From assembly GCA_002307375.1 (NCBI GenBank), contig NTJI01000002.1:434001-498000 (forward strand): a stretch of DNA of 64,000 nucleotides, in the 5' to 3' direction. The position numbers were made by a program, and so were the translations under genes. The notes beneath the pieces were generated by a model. That model made no database searches. It was given only the letters and a program-made list of their open reading frames with translations, and was not told the DNA's origin. Below are positions 8,760 to 17,674 of the stretch, one piece after another (the stretch's first letter is position 1; each line of letters starts with the position of its first letter). This DNA is from Lysobacteraceae bacterium NML93-0399. GTDB lineage: Bacteria > Pseudomonadota > Gammaproteobacteria > Xanthomonadales > Xanthomonadaceae.

Positions 8760-9710
8760 ATGAGTCACGTCGTCGTCGTCGGGTCGTTCAACGTCGACCA
8801 TGTCTGGAACTGCGCCGCCCTGCCGCGCCGCGGCGAAACGCTGAGCGGGCACTACCACACCGGCCCCGGCGGCAAGGGCTTCAACCAGGCCGTCGCCGCA
8901 GCGCGCGCCGGTGCGCAGACCGGTTTCCTGTGCGCGCTGGGCGATGACGACGGCGGCCGCCAGGCGCGTGCGCTGGCCGACGCCGACGGCATCGCGCTGC
9001 GCGTGCACGACAGCGCCCAGCCGACCGGCACGGCCGGGATCTACGTCGACGAGGCCGGCCACAACACCATCGTGATCGGCGCCGGCGCCAACGGCGACCT
9101 CAGCGCCGCCTGGGTGAGCCGCCAGGCCACCGCGCTGGCGGGCGCCCGCGTGCTGCTGTCGCAGCTCGAATCACCGCTCGACAGCGTGCTCGAAGCCATG
9201 CGCCTGGCCCGCGCCGGCGGCACCACGACGATGCTCAACCCCGCCCCTGCAAATGCGCAGTGCCTGCGCGAGTTGCTGGCCGCGGCCGACATCCTCACCC
9301 CGAACGAAACCGAATTCGCCGCCCTGCTCGAACGCCACACCAGCCACCGCATCGACAGCGACGCCATCGCCGGCACGGCGGACGTGCAGTTGCACCGGCT
9401 GTGCCGCACCCTGCTGCCGCGCGGCACCGTGGTGATCACGCTCGGCGCTGCGGGTGCGTTCGTCTCGCATCGCGAAGACCTGCTCCGCGGCGACGACACG
9501 CCCTTCTATCGCGTGGCCGCCGACAAAGTGCAGCCGGTCGATACCACCGGCGCCGGCGATGCCTTCAATGGCGCCCTCGCCGCCGCCTATGCGCAGGGCC
9601 AGGGCCGCGCATTCGCCGAGCACGTGCGCTTCGCCAACCGCTACGCCGGGCTGTCGACCGAACAGGTCGGCGCGGCGCAGGCGATGCCGCGCCTGACCGT
9701 CGCGGACTGA
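8760..9710 (+). CDS. rbsK: Ribokinase (PfkB family)
   Basis: 316 residues. It has the N-terminal GSFNVDHVW strand, the GGKGFNQAVAAARAG sugar-binding motif, NPAPAN, LTPNETEF and the C-terminal ATP/anion-hole motif DTTGAGDAFNG with the catalytic Asp. It would phosphorylate ribose at O5 using ATP. Two ATGs are possible (8754 and 8760); AGGGG ends at 8750, giving 3 or 9 nt spacing, so 8760 is preferred. It lies close behind the nucleoside transporter, consistent with use of ribose released from nucleosides, though no nucleoside hydrolase is present here. Confidence 0.9.
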   Translation: MSHVVVVGSFNVDHVWNCAALPRRGETLSGHYHTGPGGKGFNQAVAAARAGAQTGFLCALGDDDGGRQARALADADGIALRVHDSAQPTGTAGIYVDEAGHNTIVIGAGANGDLSAAWVSRQATALAGARVLLSQLESPLDSVLEAMRLARAGGTTTMLNPAPANAQCLRELLAAADILTPNETEFAALLERHTSHRIDSDAIAGTADVQLHRLCRTLLPRGTVVITLGAAGAFVSHREDLLRGDDTPFYRVAADKVQPVDTTGAGDAFNGALAAAYAQGQGRAFAEHVRFANRYAGLSTEQVGAAQAMPRLTVAD

Positions 9711-9751
9711 ACGTCCGCATCGCCCCACTCGGCCCGCGTGGGCCGATCGGC

Positions 9752-9757
9752 GACAAT
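9752..9757 (+). promoter_or_regulatory. -10 element (GACAAT) for leaderless dusB mRNA
   Basis: GACAAT ends exactly six nt before the dusB ATG at 9764, which puts the expected transcription start on the A of ATG. No Shine-Dalgarno is visible and there is no convincing -35. Confidence 0.5.
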
Positions 9758-9763
9758 GCCGTC

Positions 9764-10759
9764 ATGCAGATCGGCCCCTACCGCATCGAACCGAACGTGG
9801 TCCTGGCCCCGATGGCCGGGGTCACGGACAAGCCGTTCCGCCAGCTGTGCAAGCGGCTGGGCGCGGGCCTGGCGATGTCGGAGATGACGATCAGCGATCC
9901 GCGCTTCTGGCAGACCGAGAAGTCGCTGCGGCGCATGGACCACGAGGGCGAGCCTGCGCCGGTCGGCGTGCAGATCGCCGGCACCGAGCCGGCGATGCTG
10001 GCCGACGCCGCGCGTTACAACGTCGACCATGGCGCGCAGATCATCGACATCAACATGGGCTGCCCGGCCAAAAAGGTCTGCAACGCCTGGGCCGGCTCGG
10101 CGCTGATGCAGGACGAGGCGCTGGTCGCGCGCATCCTCGACGCCGTGGTGCGCGCGGTCGACGTGCCGGTGACGCTGAAGATCCGCACGGGCTGGTGCGC
10201 GGACCACCGCAACGCACCGACCATCGCCCGCATCGCGCAGGACGCCGGCATCGCCGCCCTCGCCGTCCACGGCCGCACCCGCGACCAGCACTACACCGGC
10301 ACGGCCGAGTACGACACGATCGCCGCGATCAAGGCGGCGCTGTCGATTCCGGTGCTCGCCAACGGCGACATCGATTCGCCGGAGAAGGCGCTGGCCGTGC
10401 TGCGGCACACCGGCGTGGATGCGGTGATGGTCGGCCGCGCGGCGCAGGGCCGGCCGTGGATCTTCCGCGAGATCGCGCATTTCCTCGCGACGGGCGAACA
10501 CCTGGCGCCGCCGACGCTCGAGGAGATCCGCGACATCCTGCTCGGGCATCTCGACGCGCTGCACGCGTTCTACGGCGAGGTGTCCGGCGTGCGCATCGCG
10601 CGCAAGCATCTGGGCTGGTACGCCAAGGACCGGCCGGAGAACGCGGCCTTTCGCAGCGTCGTCAATCGCGCCGAGACCGCGGATGCGCAGATCGCGCTGA
10701 CCCGCGACTACTTCGACGCGCTGGTCGCCGGCGACATCAGGCCCACGCTCGCGGCTTGA
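9764..10759 (+). CDS. dusB: tRNA-dihydrouridine synthase B
   Basis: 331 residues. An FMN-dependent TIM barrel starting IGPYRIEPNVVLAPMAGVTD, with DINMGCPAKKV (catalytic Cys), LKIRTGW, AVHGRTRDQHYTG, LANGDI and MVGRAAQGRPWIF. The helical C-terminal domain is present, with the RIARKHLGWY segment typical of DusB. It reduces a uridine in the tRNA D-loop using NADPH. In enterobacteria dusB is followed by fis; here no fis follows, only a repeat and a gene on the opposite strand. No ribosome binding site precedes the ATG; see the leaderless -10 element. Confidence 0.95.
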   Translation: MQIGPYRIEPNVVLAPMAGVTDKPFRQLCKRLGAGLAMSEMTISDPRFWQTEKSLRRMDHEGEPAPVGVQIAGTEPAMLADAARYNVDHGAQIIDINMGCPAKKVCNAWAGSALMQDEALVARILDAVVRAVDVPVTLKIRTGWCADHRNAPTIARIAQDAGIAALAVHGRTRDQHYTGTAEYDTIAAIKAALSIPVLANGDIDSPEKALAVLRHTGVDAVMVGRAAQGRPWIFREIAHFLATGEHLAPPTLEEIRDILLGHLDALHAFYGEVSGVRIARKHLGWYAKDRPENAAFRSVVNRAETADAQIALTRDYFDALVAGDIRPTLAA

Positions 10760-10773
10760 TTCACGTGCGTCCG

Positions 10774-10941
10774 CAGGATGGGTAGAGCACAGCGAAACCC
10801 ATCATGCCATGCACGCGCGCACCGCGGCGTTGACCGGAGTCGCGCCTGTCGAGCGGAATCCTCATGCATCCGATTCCGTCAGTCAGCATCGGTATCCGCG
10901 ACATGGCGACGATGGGTTTCGCTGCGCTCCGCCCATCCTAC
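10774..10941. repeat. Inverted pair of AGGATGGGTAGAGC-type intergenic repeats
   Basis: Arm 10774-10804 (AGGATGGGTAGAGCACAGCG, then AAACCCATC) and arm 10910-10941 (GATGGGTTTCGCTGCGCTCC, then GCCCATCCTAC) are inverted copies of one 30-bp element. This element, AGGATGGGTAGAGC...AAACCCATC, is widespread between proteobacterial genes. Together they fill most of the 197-bp gap between the convergent dusB and hydrolase genes and could fold into a long hairpin ending both transcripts. No gene was seen here. Confidence 0.65.
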
Positions 10942-10956
10942 GAAAGCGCGTTGACG

Positions 10957-11991
10957 TCAGTGCGTGCCGGCGGCTGCGCCCGCATCCGGCGCGTGGAAGA
11001 TCCTCGCCCAGGTCGCGTTCCACGTCGCCCCGATGTCGCGCGTCATGTCGGCCTGCTCCGGCGGCACGGCAGCCCAGCCCCCGCCTGCGCGCTCGGCGAC
11101 GGTGAACCGGAAGAAATAGTCTGGCTCGTTGCCCATGCGCAGATCGCTGAGCACGAGTCGACCGTCGACGACGCTCGCGCCCATGAAACCGCTGTTGAAC
11201 CAGGCCAGGCGCTGCACCGACGGTACGCCCGCATTCGCCTGCAGTGCGGCGGTGTCGGACGGATATGCGGTGAAGCGCATCAGCCCATGGTCGGCGACCA
11301 GCGAGCGGAAACCTTCGACGTAGCCGTCTTCGGTCATCGCCACCACGCGCCACAACACCGTATTGGCCGGCATCGGCACCGAGAACCGCGGCGCATCGCC
11401 CAGGCCCATCGCAACCAGCGCGCGTCCGGCCTCGCGGTCGACCAGTGTCTTGGCGACCAGCGACCAGCCGATGTAGGCCGTACTCAGGGCGAGCCCGGCC
11501 ACCAGCGCGCGCTTGCCGATCACACGCGGCCCCGCGAACACCGCGACCAGCACGCCGAGCAGCAACCAGATCGTGTACAGCGGATCGATGATGAAGAGGC
11601 TCGACCACATCGCCGGCGGCGGCGTCAGTGGCCACCACAGTTGCGTGCCGTAGACGGTGAACGCATCGAGCAGCGGATGGGTGATCAGCGCCAGTGCGAT
11701 CGCCCAGAACCAGCGCACGGGCGAGGCGGCCACGCGCCCCTTGCCGAAGCGCTTGAACAGCCACCAGATGCCGGCCGCGACGAACGGCAGCACCAGCAGG
11801 GAGTGCGTGAGCCCGCGATGCAGCGTCATGCGCAGCACCGGATCGTCGGTCATCAGCGCGATCGGCACGCCATCGAGATCCGGCAGGGTGCCGAGTACGG
11901 CACCGGCCGCGAGCGCGGCGCGGCGATGGGCGGCGGGCACGATGGCCGCGGCGACCGATGCGCCGAGCACGATCTGGGTCAGGGAATCCAT
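10957..11991 (-). CDS. Membrane-bound metal-dependent hydrolase, YdjM/DUF457-like
   Basis: 344 residues. The N-terminal half is a multi-spanning membrane domain with the family's conserved acidic and His residues: MDSLTQIVLGASV, LGTLPDLDG, HRGLTHSLL and THPLLDAFTVYGTQ. The C-terminal 160 residues are soluble and less conserved. The family is annotated as inner-membrane metal-dependent hydrolases; substrates are unknown. It starts 9 nt after the stop of the second ABC permease and is probably the last gene of that operon, although a link to export is not obvious. Confidence 0.85.
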   Translation of the reverse strand: MDSLTQIVLGASVAAAIVPAAHRRAALAAGAVLGTLPDLDGVPIALMTDDPVLRMTLHRGLTHSLLVLPFVAAGIWWLFKRFGKGRVAASPVRWFWAIALALITHPLLDAFTVYGTQLWWPLTPPPAMWSSLFIIDPLYTIWLLLGVLVAVFAGPRVIGKRALVAGLALSTAYIGWSLVAKTLVDREAGRALVAMGLGDAPRFSVPMPANTVLWRVVAMTEDGYVEGFRSLVADHGLMRFTAYPSDTAALQANAGVPSVQRLAWFNSGFMGASVVDGRLVLSDLRMGNEPDYFFRFTVAERAGGGWAAVPPEQADMTRDIGATWNATWARIFHAPDAGAAAGTH

Positions 11992-12000
11992 TGCCCGATG

Positions 12001-13140
12001 CTACCGCGCGCCGCCTGCCGCCATGCCGCCCGCAGGTGCGACCACACGGAAGCGCCAGGCGGCGAGCAGCCCGTAGAGCACCGTCAGCGCCACGAGGTTC
12101 CACAGCGCCGGCGCAAGCTCGGTGAGCGTCGCGCCCATCTGGTTCGCGCGTACCACCGCACTCATGCCCGGTGCGATCGGCAACAGTTTCGACAACGCCA
12201 CCAGCGCCGGCGGCGACATCGCGGCCGGCCAGCTCAGGCCCGACAGGAAGAACAGCGGAATGGACACCGCGGTGACGTACTGGAACGCGCGCTCGCGGGT
12301 GTCGAACAGGCTGCCCACGCACAGGCCGAAGGCGACCGTCGCGGCGACGAACAGGCCGGCAGCCAGCAGCAGGCCCGGCAGGCTGCCGCCTCGCGGATAG
12401 TCCTGCACCCAGGCAGTGAAGCCGGCATAGAACAGCAGTCCGCAGAGCCCGATCACCCAGAACGCGGCCGCCATGCCCAGCAAGGTGCGCCCGGCGACCT
12501 GCAGGCGCCGACCCAGTGCCTGCCGCCGCGTGCCCAGCAGCACGCCCATGCCCAGCAGCAGCGTCTGGTGCACGATGAGTTCCGAGACGCCCGACACGAT
12601 GCTGCTGCCGTAACCCTCGCGGGTATTGAACAGGGGCCGGTGCACCACCTGCACCGGTGGCGATACCGGCACCCCCATGAAGGCGGCCTGGGCGGCGGCG
12701 GCCTCGCGCGCGTACGCGGTCACCGCCTCTGCGATGCCCCCCAGCGCGGTCGCCGAACGCCCCAAGTAGGCACCATTGCCCAGCAGCACCACCTGCCCCT
12801 GTCCGCCGCGCAGGATGTCGCGCTCGAAGCCGGGGGGCAGCAGCACGATGGCCTCGGCCTCGCCCGCCTCCAGCGCACGTCGCGCGGCCGGCAGATCGGG
12901 GGCGCCAGCGGCGATGCGCACCTCGCGCAATGCATCCACCCGCTGCAGCAGGGCGCGACTGGCACGGCTGTGGTCCTGGTCGACCACCACGATCGGCAGG
13001 TTGCCCGCCACCTGGTGGCGGTAGGCCGACGGGTAGAACACCGAGTACAGCAGCACCGCGCCGATCATGGCGACCATCGCGTAGCGGTCGCCGGCGATGG
13101 CCCGCAGCGTCTGCGAGAACCCGGCGCGCAGGCCGCTCAT
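12001..13140 (-). CDS. ABC-2 type permease, second of a pair (YhhJ/YbhR-like)
   Basis: 379 residues. One N-terminal membrane helix (residues 19-36), a periplasmic domain (NLPIVVVDQDHSRASRALLQ, QVVHRPLFNTREGYG) and five C-terminal helices give the standard architecture of YhhJ/YbhS-type exporters. Its ATG overlaps the stop of the upstream permease (ATGA). A choice of start 29 codons upstream is possible but would run deep into the other gene. The pair probably forms a heterodimer acting with the HlyD and TolC proteins of the same operon. No nucleotide-binding subunit is encoded beside them. Confidence 0.9.
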   Translation of the reverse strand: MSGLRAGFSQTLRAIAGDRYAMVAMIGAVLLYSVFYPSAYRHQVAGNLPIVVVDQDHSRASRALLQRVDALREVRIAAGAPDLPAARRALEAGEAEAIVLLPPGFERDILRGGQGQVVLLGNGAYLGRSATALGGIAEAVTAYAREAAAAQAAFMGVPVSPPVQVVHRPLFNTREGYGSSIVSGVSELIVHQTLLLGMGVLLGTRRQALGRRLQVAGRTLLGMAAAFWVIGLCGLLFYAGFTAWVQDYPRGGSLPGLLLAAGLFVAATVAFGLCVGSLFDTRERAFQYVTAVSIPLFFLSGLSWPAAMSPPALVALSKLLPIAPGMSAVVRANQMGATLTELAPALWNLVALTVLYGLLAAWRFRVVAPAGGMAAGGAR

Positions 13141-14291
13141 GCCGTCCGCCCCGCGGCGCGCAGGCGCCACGCGCCGATACCACCACCCACCAGTGCCACC
13201 GCCAGCATCGCCAGCAACGCACGCCATGCGTGCCAGGCCGGCACGCCCATCAGCAGTTGCTGCATCTGCAGGTCCAGATACGCGGTCAGCGGCAACATCG
13301 CGCTCCAGACCCGCACGAACACCGGCGCGTCGATGACCGGGAACGTGGTGCCGGTGAACGCCAGCGCGGTCCCCACCATCAGACCCACCAGCGAGAGCGC
13401 CGTGCCCATGTCGCGGGTCAGGCCCACGAACAGCAATGCCAGCCCGCCACCGGCCAGATGCAGCAAGACCTGCCCCAGTGCCAGCAGCAGCACGCTGCCG
13501 GCCGGCCCATGTCCATGCGCATGCGCCACCCAGAGCGCGAAGGCCAGCCCGTAGGCCGAGAACAGCAGCACGTAGGGCAGCAGCTTGCCGGCGATCGTGG
13601 CGAGCGGCCGGTCACCCGGCCACACGGCCGCGCGGCCGTCGCGCAGTTCACGCCCCATCGCGACCGTCATCGCCAGCGTGCCGCACAGCGACAGCACCGC
13701 GGCGGCCACCAGCGGCAACAGGAACAGCGCATAGCTGCGCCCGGGATTGAACAGCACGGTGGCCTGTGCGGTGATGGGCGCGGCCCGCAGCCGCGCTGGC
13801 CCGATCTGCGCGCCAAGCCGCTCGGGCAGCATGCGTGCATTGAATGCACCCACCGCGTCGTCGATGTCGCGCATCGCGGACTGGCCGCTGGCCAGATAGC
13901 TCGCGTTGTAATGCACCAGTACCGCCACCGCCTCGCCGCGACGCATCCGCCGGGTGAAATCCGGCGGCACCACCACCACCGCGAACGCGTCGAGCCGCCT
14001 GACCAGCGAGAACGCCGCATCCGGCGTGCGGGGCTGTGCGACCACGGACACGCCCGGGCTCGCATCGATCATGCGCAGCAGCAGCCGGCTGTCGGGCGAA
14101 CGGTCCTGGTCCACCACCGCGACCGGCAGCGCACGCATGCCGCCGGCCGACAGCAGCCAGGCCATAAGGACCAGGATCGCCAGCGGCAGCACGGTCACGA
14201 AGGCCAGATCCCAGCGGCTGCGCGCCAGGTGCCTGCACTCGGCCCGCCAGGCGGCGCTGACCCCCTCGCGCGATGTCAGCCCTCCGGCCAT
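13137..14291 (-). CDS. ABC-2 type permease, first of a pair
   Basis: 384 residues with the same plan as its neighbour: an N-terminal helix (DLAFVTVLPLAILVLMAWLL), a periplasmic domain starting ALPVAVVDQDRSPDSRLLLR and containing FNPGRSYALF, then five helices. ATG 14291 overlaps the end of the hlyD-like gene by 16 nt. The shared VVDQDxS motif at the start of the periplasmic domain marks both as related paralogues. They would export an unknown substrate through the HlyD adaptor. See the findings on the absent ATPase. Confidence 0.9.
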   Translation of the reverse strand: MAGGLTSREGVSAAWRAECRHLARSRWDLAFVTVLPLAILVLMAWLLSAGGMRALPVAVVDQDRSPDSRLLLRMIDASPGVSVVAQPRTPDAAFSLVRRLDAFAVVVVPPDFTRRMRRGEAVAVLVHYNASYLASGQSAMRDIDDAVGAFNARMLPERLGAQIGPARLRAAPITAQATVLFNPGRSYALFLLPLVAAAVLSLCGTLAMTVAMGRELRDGRAAVWPGDRPLATIAGKLLPYVLLFSAYGLAFALWVAHAHGHGPAGSVLLLALGQVLLHLAGGGLALLFVGLTRDMGTALSLVGLMVGTALAFTGTTFPVIDAPVFVRVWSAMLPLTAYLDLQMQQLLMGVPAWHAWRALLAMLAVALVGGGIGAWRLRAAGRTA

Positions 14292-15298
14292 TCGAACAGT
14301 ACGCTCATGCCGGGACGGAATCCGTCCACCGGCGCCACCGGACGCAGCCGCACCTCGAAACTGCGCACGTCGTACCCCGAGGATTCGCGCGTCGCGCGCC
14401 AGGTGGCGTAATCGCCGGCCGGGCTGACGAAATACACCTCGAAGGCCACGTCCCGCGCGTCCAGCGCGGGAATCGCGCCGGTCATGCGATGGCCGGGCCG
14501 TACCTCGCGCATCTGCGATTCGCGCAGGTTCACCGTCACCCACATCCGGTCGATGTCGACCAGGGTGAACACCGGGTACCCGGCCGGCACCAGTTCGCCG
14601 ACGTCGGCCATGCGCTTGCCCACCTCGGCCGTCGCCGGTGCCCGCCCGCGCGTTTCCTCGCGTGCGGATTCGACCTCGGCCATCGCGCCTTCCGCCTGAC
14701 GCACCTGCGCCTGCGCCGCTTCGCGGTCTTCCGGGCGCGCGCCGGCCAGGGCCTGGTCGTACTGCGCGCGCGCCGCCTCGGCCAGCGCGTCGGAACTGCG
14801 CGCCTGGGCGTGGGCCTCGTCGCGTTTCTGGCGGGTCATCACGCCTTCGCCGTAGAGCGTGTCGACGCGCCGATAGGTGCTGGTGGCCAGTTCGGCGCCG
14901 GCCTGCGCGCGTTGCCAGTTGGCGCGTGCGGCGCGGATCTCCTCGTCGCGCGCCCCGGCATCGGCCTTTTCGGCCACCGCCCGTGCCGCGTCCAGCGCGG
15001 CCTGCGCCTGCCGCTCCCTGGCCGCCACTTCGGGGCTGTCGAGGGTGAACAGCACCTGCCCCGCCTCGACCCGGTCGCCCTCGGTCACCTCCAGCGTGGC
15101 GATGCGCGCGGCGATCTTCGCCGAGACGTTGATGACATCGGCATCGGCCATGCCCTGCACCTGCTGCGGCGGCGCGCGGAAGGCCAGCCACAGCCCCACC
15201 ACCACGATCACCACCAGCAACACCGCCCCGATGCCCAGCACGCGCCGTCGCTTGGGCGGCAGCGGCGCGGCCGCGTCGTCCTGCAATCCGTCACTCAT
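14276..15298 (-). CDS. HlyD-family membrane fusion (adaptor) protein
   Basis: 340 residues. A single N-terminal membrane anchor (VLGIGAVLLVVIVVVGLWLAF), the first half of a lipoyl/biotinyl-like hairpin (AARIATLEVTEGDRVEAGQVLFTLDS), a long Ala/Arg/Glu-rich alpha-helical hairpin (about residues 90-220) and a beta-barrel domain ending RPGMSVLFEWPEG. It would bridge the inner-membrane permeases and the TolC-family channel. The start overlaps the tolC-like stop by 8 nt, so the four export genes are translationally coupled. Confidence 0.92.
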   Translation of the reverse strand: MSDGLQDDAAAPLPPKRRRVLGIGAVLLVVIVVVGLWLAFRAPPQQVQGMADADVINVSAKIAARIATLEVTEGDRVEAGQVLFTLDSPEVAARERQAQAALDAARAVAEKADAGARDEEIRAARANWQRAQAGAELATSTYRRVDTLYGEGVMTRQKRDEAHAQARSSDALAEAARAQYDQALAGARPEDREAAQAQVRQAEGAMAEVESAREETRGRAPATAEVGKRMADVGELVPAGYPVFTLVDIDRMWVTVNLRESQMREVRPGHRMTGAIPALDARDVAFEVYFVSPAGDYATWRATRESSGYDVRSFEVRLRPVAPVDGFRPGMSVLFEWPEG

Positions 15299-16685
15299 CG
15301 TCGATCACCCTGTCCGCCGCGAGGGCGAATGCCTCGTACTGGTCCATCTGTCCGCTCACTTCCAGCAATTGCGCCAACGCCACGTCGTACTGGTAGGCCG
15401 CCTGTGCGCGCTCGACCTGGGCGCCTCCCAGCGCCAGGCGCGCATCGATGACATCCAGCGAGGTCGCCTGGCCCTCGCGGAACGCCAACGCCTGCAGGCG
15501 CAGGTTCTCGCGTGCCTGCTCGATGCTGCTGTCGAGCAGCAGGAACTGCTGGCGCGCGCTGTCGAGTTCGTTCCACGCCCGGCGCGTGCCCAGCAGCACC
15601 TGGTGCTCGGCCTCGCGCACCCCGGCCTCGGCCTGTTCGTGGCGCGCGCGTGCGGCGCTGATCTGCAACGGCCGCATGCTGGGCGACAGGAACGTGTAAC
15701 GCAGGCCCACGCCGAAGGCCCAGTCCGGATCGTTGATCAACGCGTCGCGGCGGCGGAAGTCGTACTGCCCGAACAGGTAGAGCTGCGGCTTGAGCTTGGC
15801 CTGCTCCACGCGGATGCCCGCTTCCGCCTGCGCGCGCATCGCCCGCAGTTCGGCCACCTTGGGCTGCTGCCGCAATGCGGCCTGCTCGAAGTGCTCGACC
15901 GGGCGCGGCGGTGTGCTGGACACGAACAGCGGCGAGACCGGCTGCACCTGCCCGCCACTGCGGAGCAGCGTCGACAGTGCGGACCGGAGCGTGGCCAGAT
16001 CGTTCTCCGCCTTGCGGTACTCGCGCTCGGCCTTGTCGCGCGCCACGTTCGCCTGCAGGCGCTGCGCGCGGGTGGCGAATCCTTCGCGTTCGAGCGCCAG
16101 CGCATCGCGCAGATGCTGTTCCAGTCCGTCGAGCACGTCGCGTCGAACCCGCACGGCCTGCTCGGCAAGCTGCTGGCCGTAGTAGGCCTGCACCAGCTGC
16201 ACCGCCAGCGACTGGCGCTGGCCTTCGCGTTGCGCGTCCGCCTGACCGGTCGCGGCGGCGGCGGCATGCCGGGCGGCGGGAATCGCGCCGCCGGTGTAGA
16301 GCGGCAGCACGGCGGTGACTGTGGGGCGCGTGCGCCAGTCCTGGATCCCGATGGGCAGCGGATCGGGCACGCCGAACTCGCCCGCGATCGGCCCCAGCTC
16401 CCCCAGCGGGATGTACAGCGTCTTCTGGAACTCCATGCGGCGCAGTTCGCCGGTGATCTCGGGCGCGCGCAGCCAGGCGGTCGCGTCCTGCAGGTCCTGC
16501 TGGCGACGTACGCCGGCATCGGCCGCGGCCAGCGCATCGGACACCTGCTCCAGGCGGGCCTTCGCCTCGCCGAAACTCAGGACCGGCGCCTGCCCGGCCA
16601 CGGCACCCGGCATGACCAGCGCTCCCAGCAACAGCCAGGCCGACATGCGCCCGGCGCGTCGGCACCCGGGCCGATCATGATCCAC
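15291..16685 (-). CDS. TolC-family outer membrane efflux protein
   Basis: 464 residues. The two internal repeats of the OEP family are visible as long amphipathic helices with Gln/Ala/Arg heptads (SLAVQLVQAYYGQQLAEQAV; NELDSARQQFLLLDSSIEQA). The start is set at GTG 16685, which has AGGAG at 7 nt spacing; ATG 16646, 13 codons later, is the alternative but lacks a ribosome site. Both keep the hydrophobic signal peptide (MSAWLLLGALVMPGAVAGQ). It forms the outer-membrane channel of the export system encoded by the next three genes and is the first gene of the operon. Confidence 0.9.
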   Translation of the reverse strand: MDHDRPGCRRAGRMSAWLLLGALVMPGAVAGQAPVLSFGEAKARLEQVSDALAAADAGVRRQQDLQDATAWLRAPEITGELRRMEFQKTLYIPLGELGPIAGEFGVPDPLPIGIQDWRTRPTVTAVLPLYTGGAIPAARHAAAAATGQADAQREGQRQSLAVQLVQAYYGQQLAEQAVRVRRDVLDGLEQHLRDALALEREGFATRAQRLQANVARDKAEREYRKAENDLATLRSALSTLLRSGGQVQPVSPLFVSSTPPRPVEHFEQAALRQQPKVAELRAMRAQAEAGIRVEQAKLKPQLYLFGQYDFRRRDALINDPDWAFGVGLRYTFLSPSMRPLQISAARARHEQAEAGVREAEHQVLLGTRRAWNELDSARQQFLLLDSSIEQARENLRLQALAFREGQATSLDVIDARLALGGAQVERAQAAYQYDVALAQLLEVSGQMDQYEAFALAADRVIDDE

Positions 16686-16843
16686 GGACACGCTCCTGTT
16701 CCCCACCTGCTCCGGGCCACAGGATAGCCATTCGGGCGTGACAGTACGTGCGCGTATTGTTCTCGCTCGGACCGCCCGGGCGGCCACGCCTCCGGCCGGC
16801 GCGGATCGCCCGCGGCCCACCTCCATGCACGGCAAGGCGCGGG

Positions 16844-17674
16844 TCAGGCGGCGCGCGGGATTCCGTACGTGGGATCCGCAGCAGCCCGCGCCGGCAGCGC
16901 GGCCAGCACATCGCCCTGATGCGACAGCAGCCGCAGCGTGCCGTCCGGGGCTTCGGCCAGCGCGCTGAGGTTTTCGACCCAGTCGCCGTCGTTGGCGTAG
17001 ACCAGACCGTCGCGTTCGACCAGGCCCGCGCGGTGGATATGCCCGCAGACGATGCCGTCGAGGCCGCGGCGGCGCGCGTCGTCCAGGCCGGCCTGGATGA
17101 AACGCTCGATGTAACGCTCGGCCGCGCCGCTCTTCGACTTGAGGAACTCCGACAGCGACCAGTAGCGCATGCCCAGGCGGCGGCGCGCGCGGTTGAGCCA
17201 CTGGTTGCCGGTGAGGATGCGGTAATAGAGCCAGTCGCCGAAGCGCTCCTGCAGGCCGCCGAAGTGGGTGATGCCGTCGTAGTCGTCGCCGTGGATGACC
17301 AGCAGCCGGCGCCCGTCCGCGGTTTCGTGCACGGTGCGGCGACGCACCTGCATCGTCGGCAGGGCCAGGCCGCAGATGCGGCGCAGCGCGCGGTCGTGGT
17401 TACCGGGCACGTAGATGATCGTGGTGCCGGCCCGGCGCAGCGCATGCAGCGCTTCGATCACGCGGATCTGCGCCGCGCCCCAGCATGCGCGACGCTGCGC
17501 CATCCACCACAGATCGACGATGTCGCCGACCAGATACAGCCGTTCGCAGCGCAGGCCGTCGAGGAACGTGGCCAGCTCGGCGGCGTGGCAGTGCTTGGAT
17601 CCCAGATGGACGTCGGAAACGAAGACCGCACGGTGCACGGGGCGCGGCGGTGGCAGTCGGGTCGGTTCGCTCAT
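16844..17674 (-). CDS. LpxH-like metallophosphoesterase
   Basis: 276 residues. The binuclear metallophosphatase motifs are all present in order: SDVHLGSKH, GDIVDLWW, PGNHDR, IHGDDYDG and GHIHRAG. The pattern (SDVHLG...DIVDLWW...GNHD) is that of the YbbF/LpxH group, UDP-2,3-diacylglucosamine diphosphatases, but such enzymes occur as several paralogues in these bacteria and this one is longer than LpxH (about 240). ATG 17674 overlaps the stop of the OlsF-like gene. Coupling to a lipid acyltransferase suggests a role in envelope lipid metabolism; the exact substrate is not determined. Confidence 0.85.
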   Translation of the reverse strand: MSEPTRLPPPRPVHRAVFVSDVHLGSKHCHAAELATFLDGLRCERLYLVGDIVDLWWMAQRRACWGAAQIRVIEALHALRRAGTTIIYVPGNHDRALRRICGLALPTMQVRRRTVHETADGRRLLVIHGDDYDGITHFGGLQERFGDWLYYRILTGNQWLNRARRRLGMRYWSLSEFLKSKSGAAERYIERFIQAGLDDARRRGLDGIVCGHIHRAGLVERDGLVYANDGDWVENLSALAEAPDGTLRLLSHQGDVLAALPARAAADPTYGIPRAA

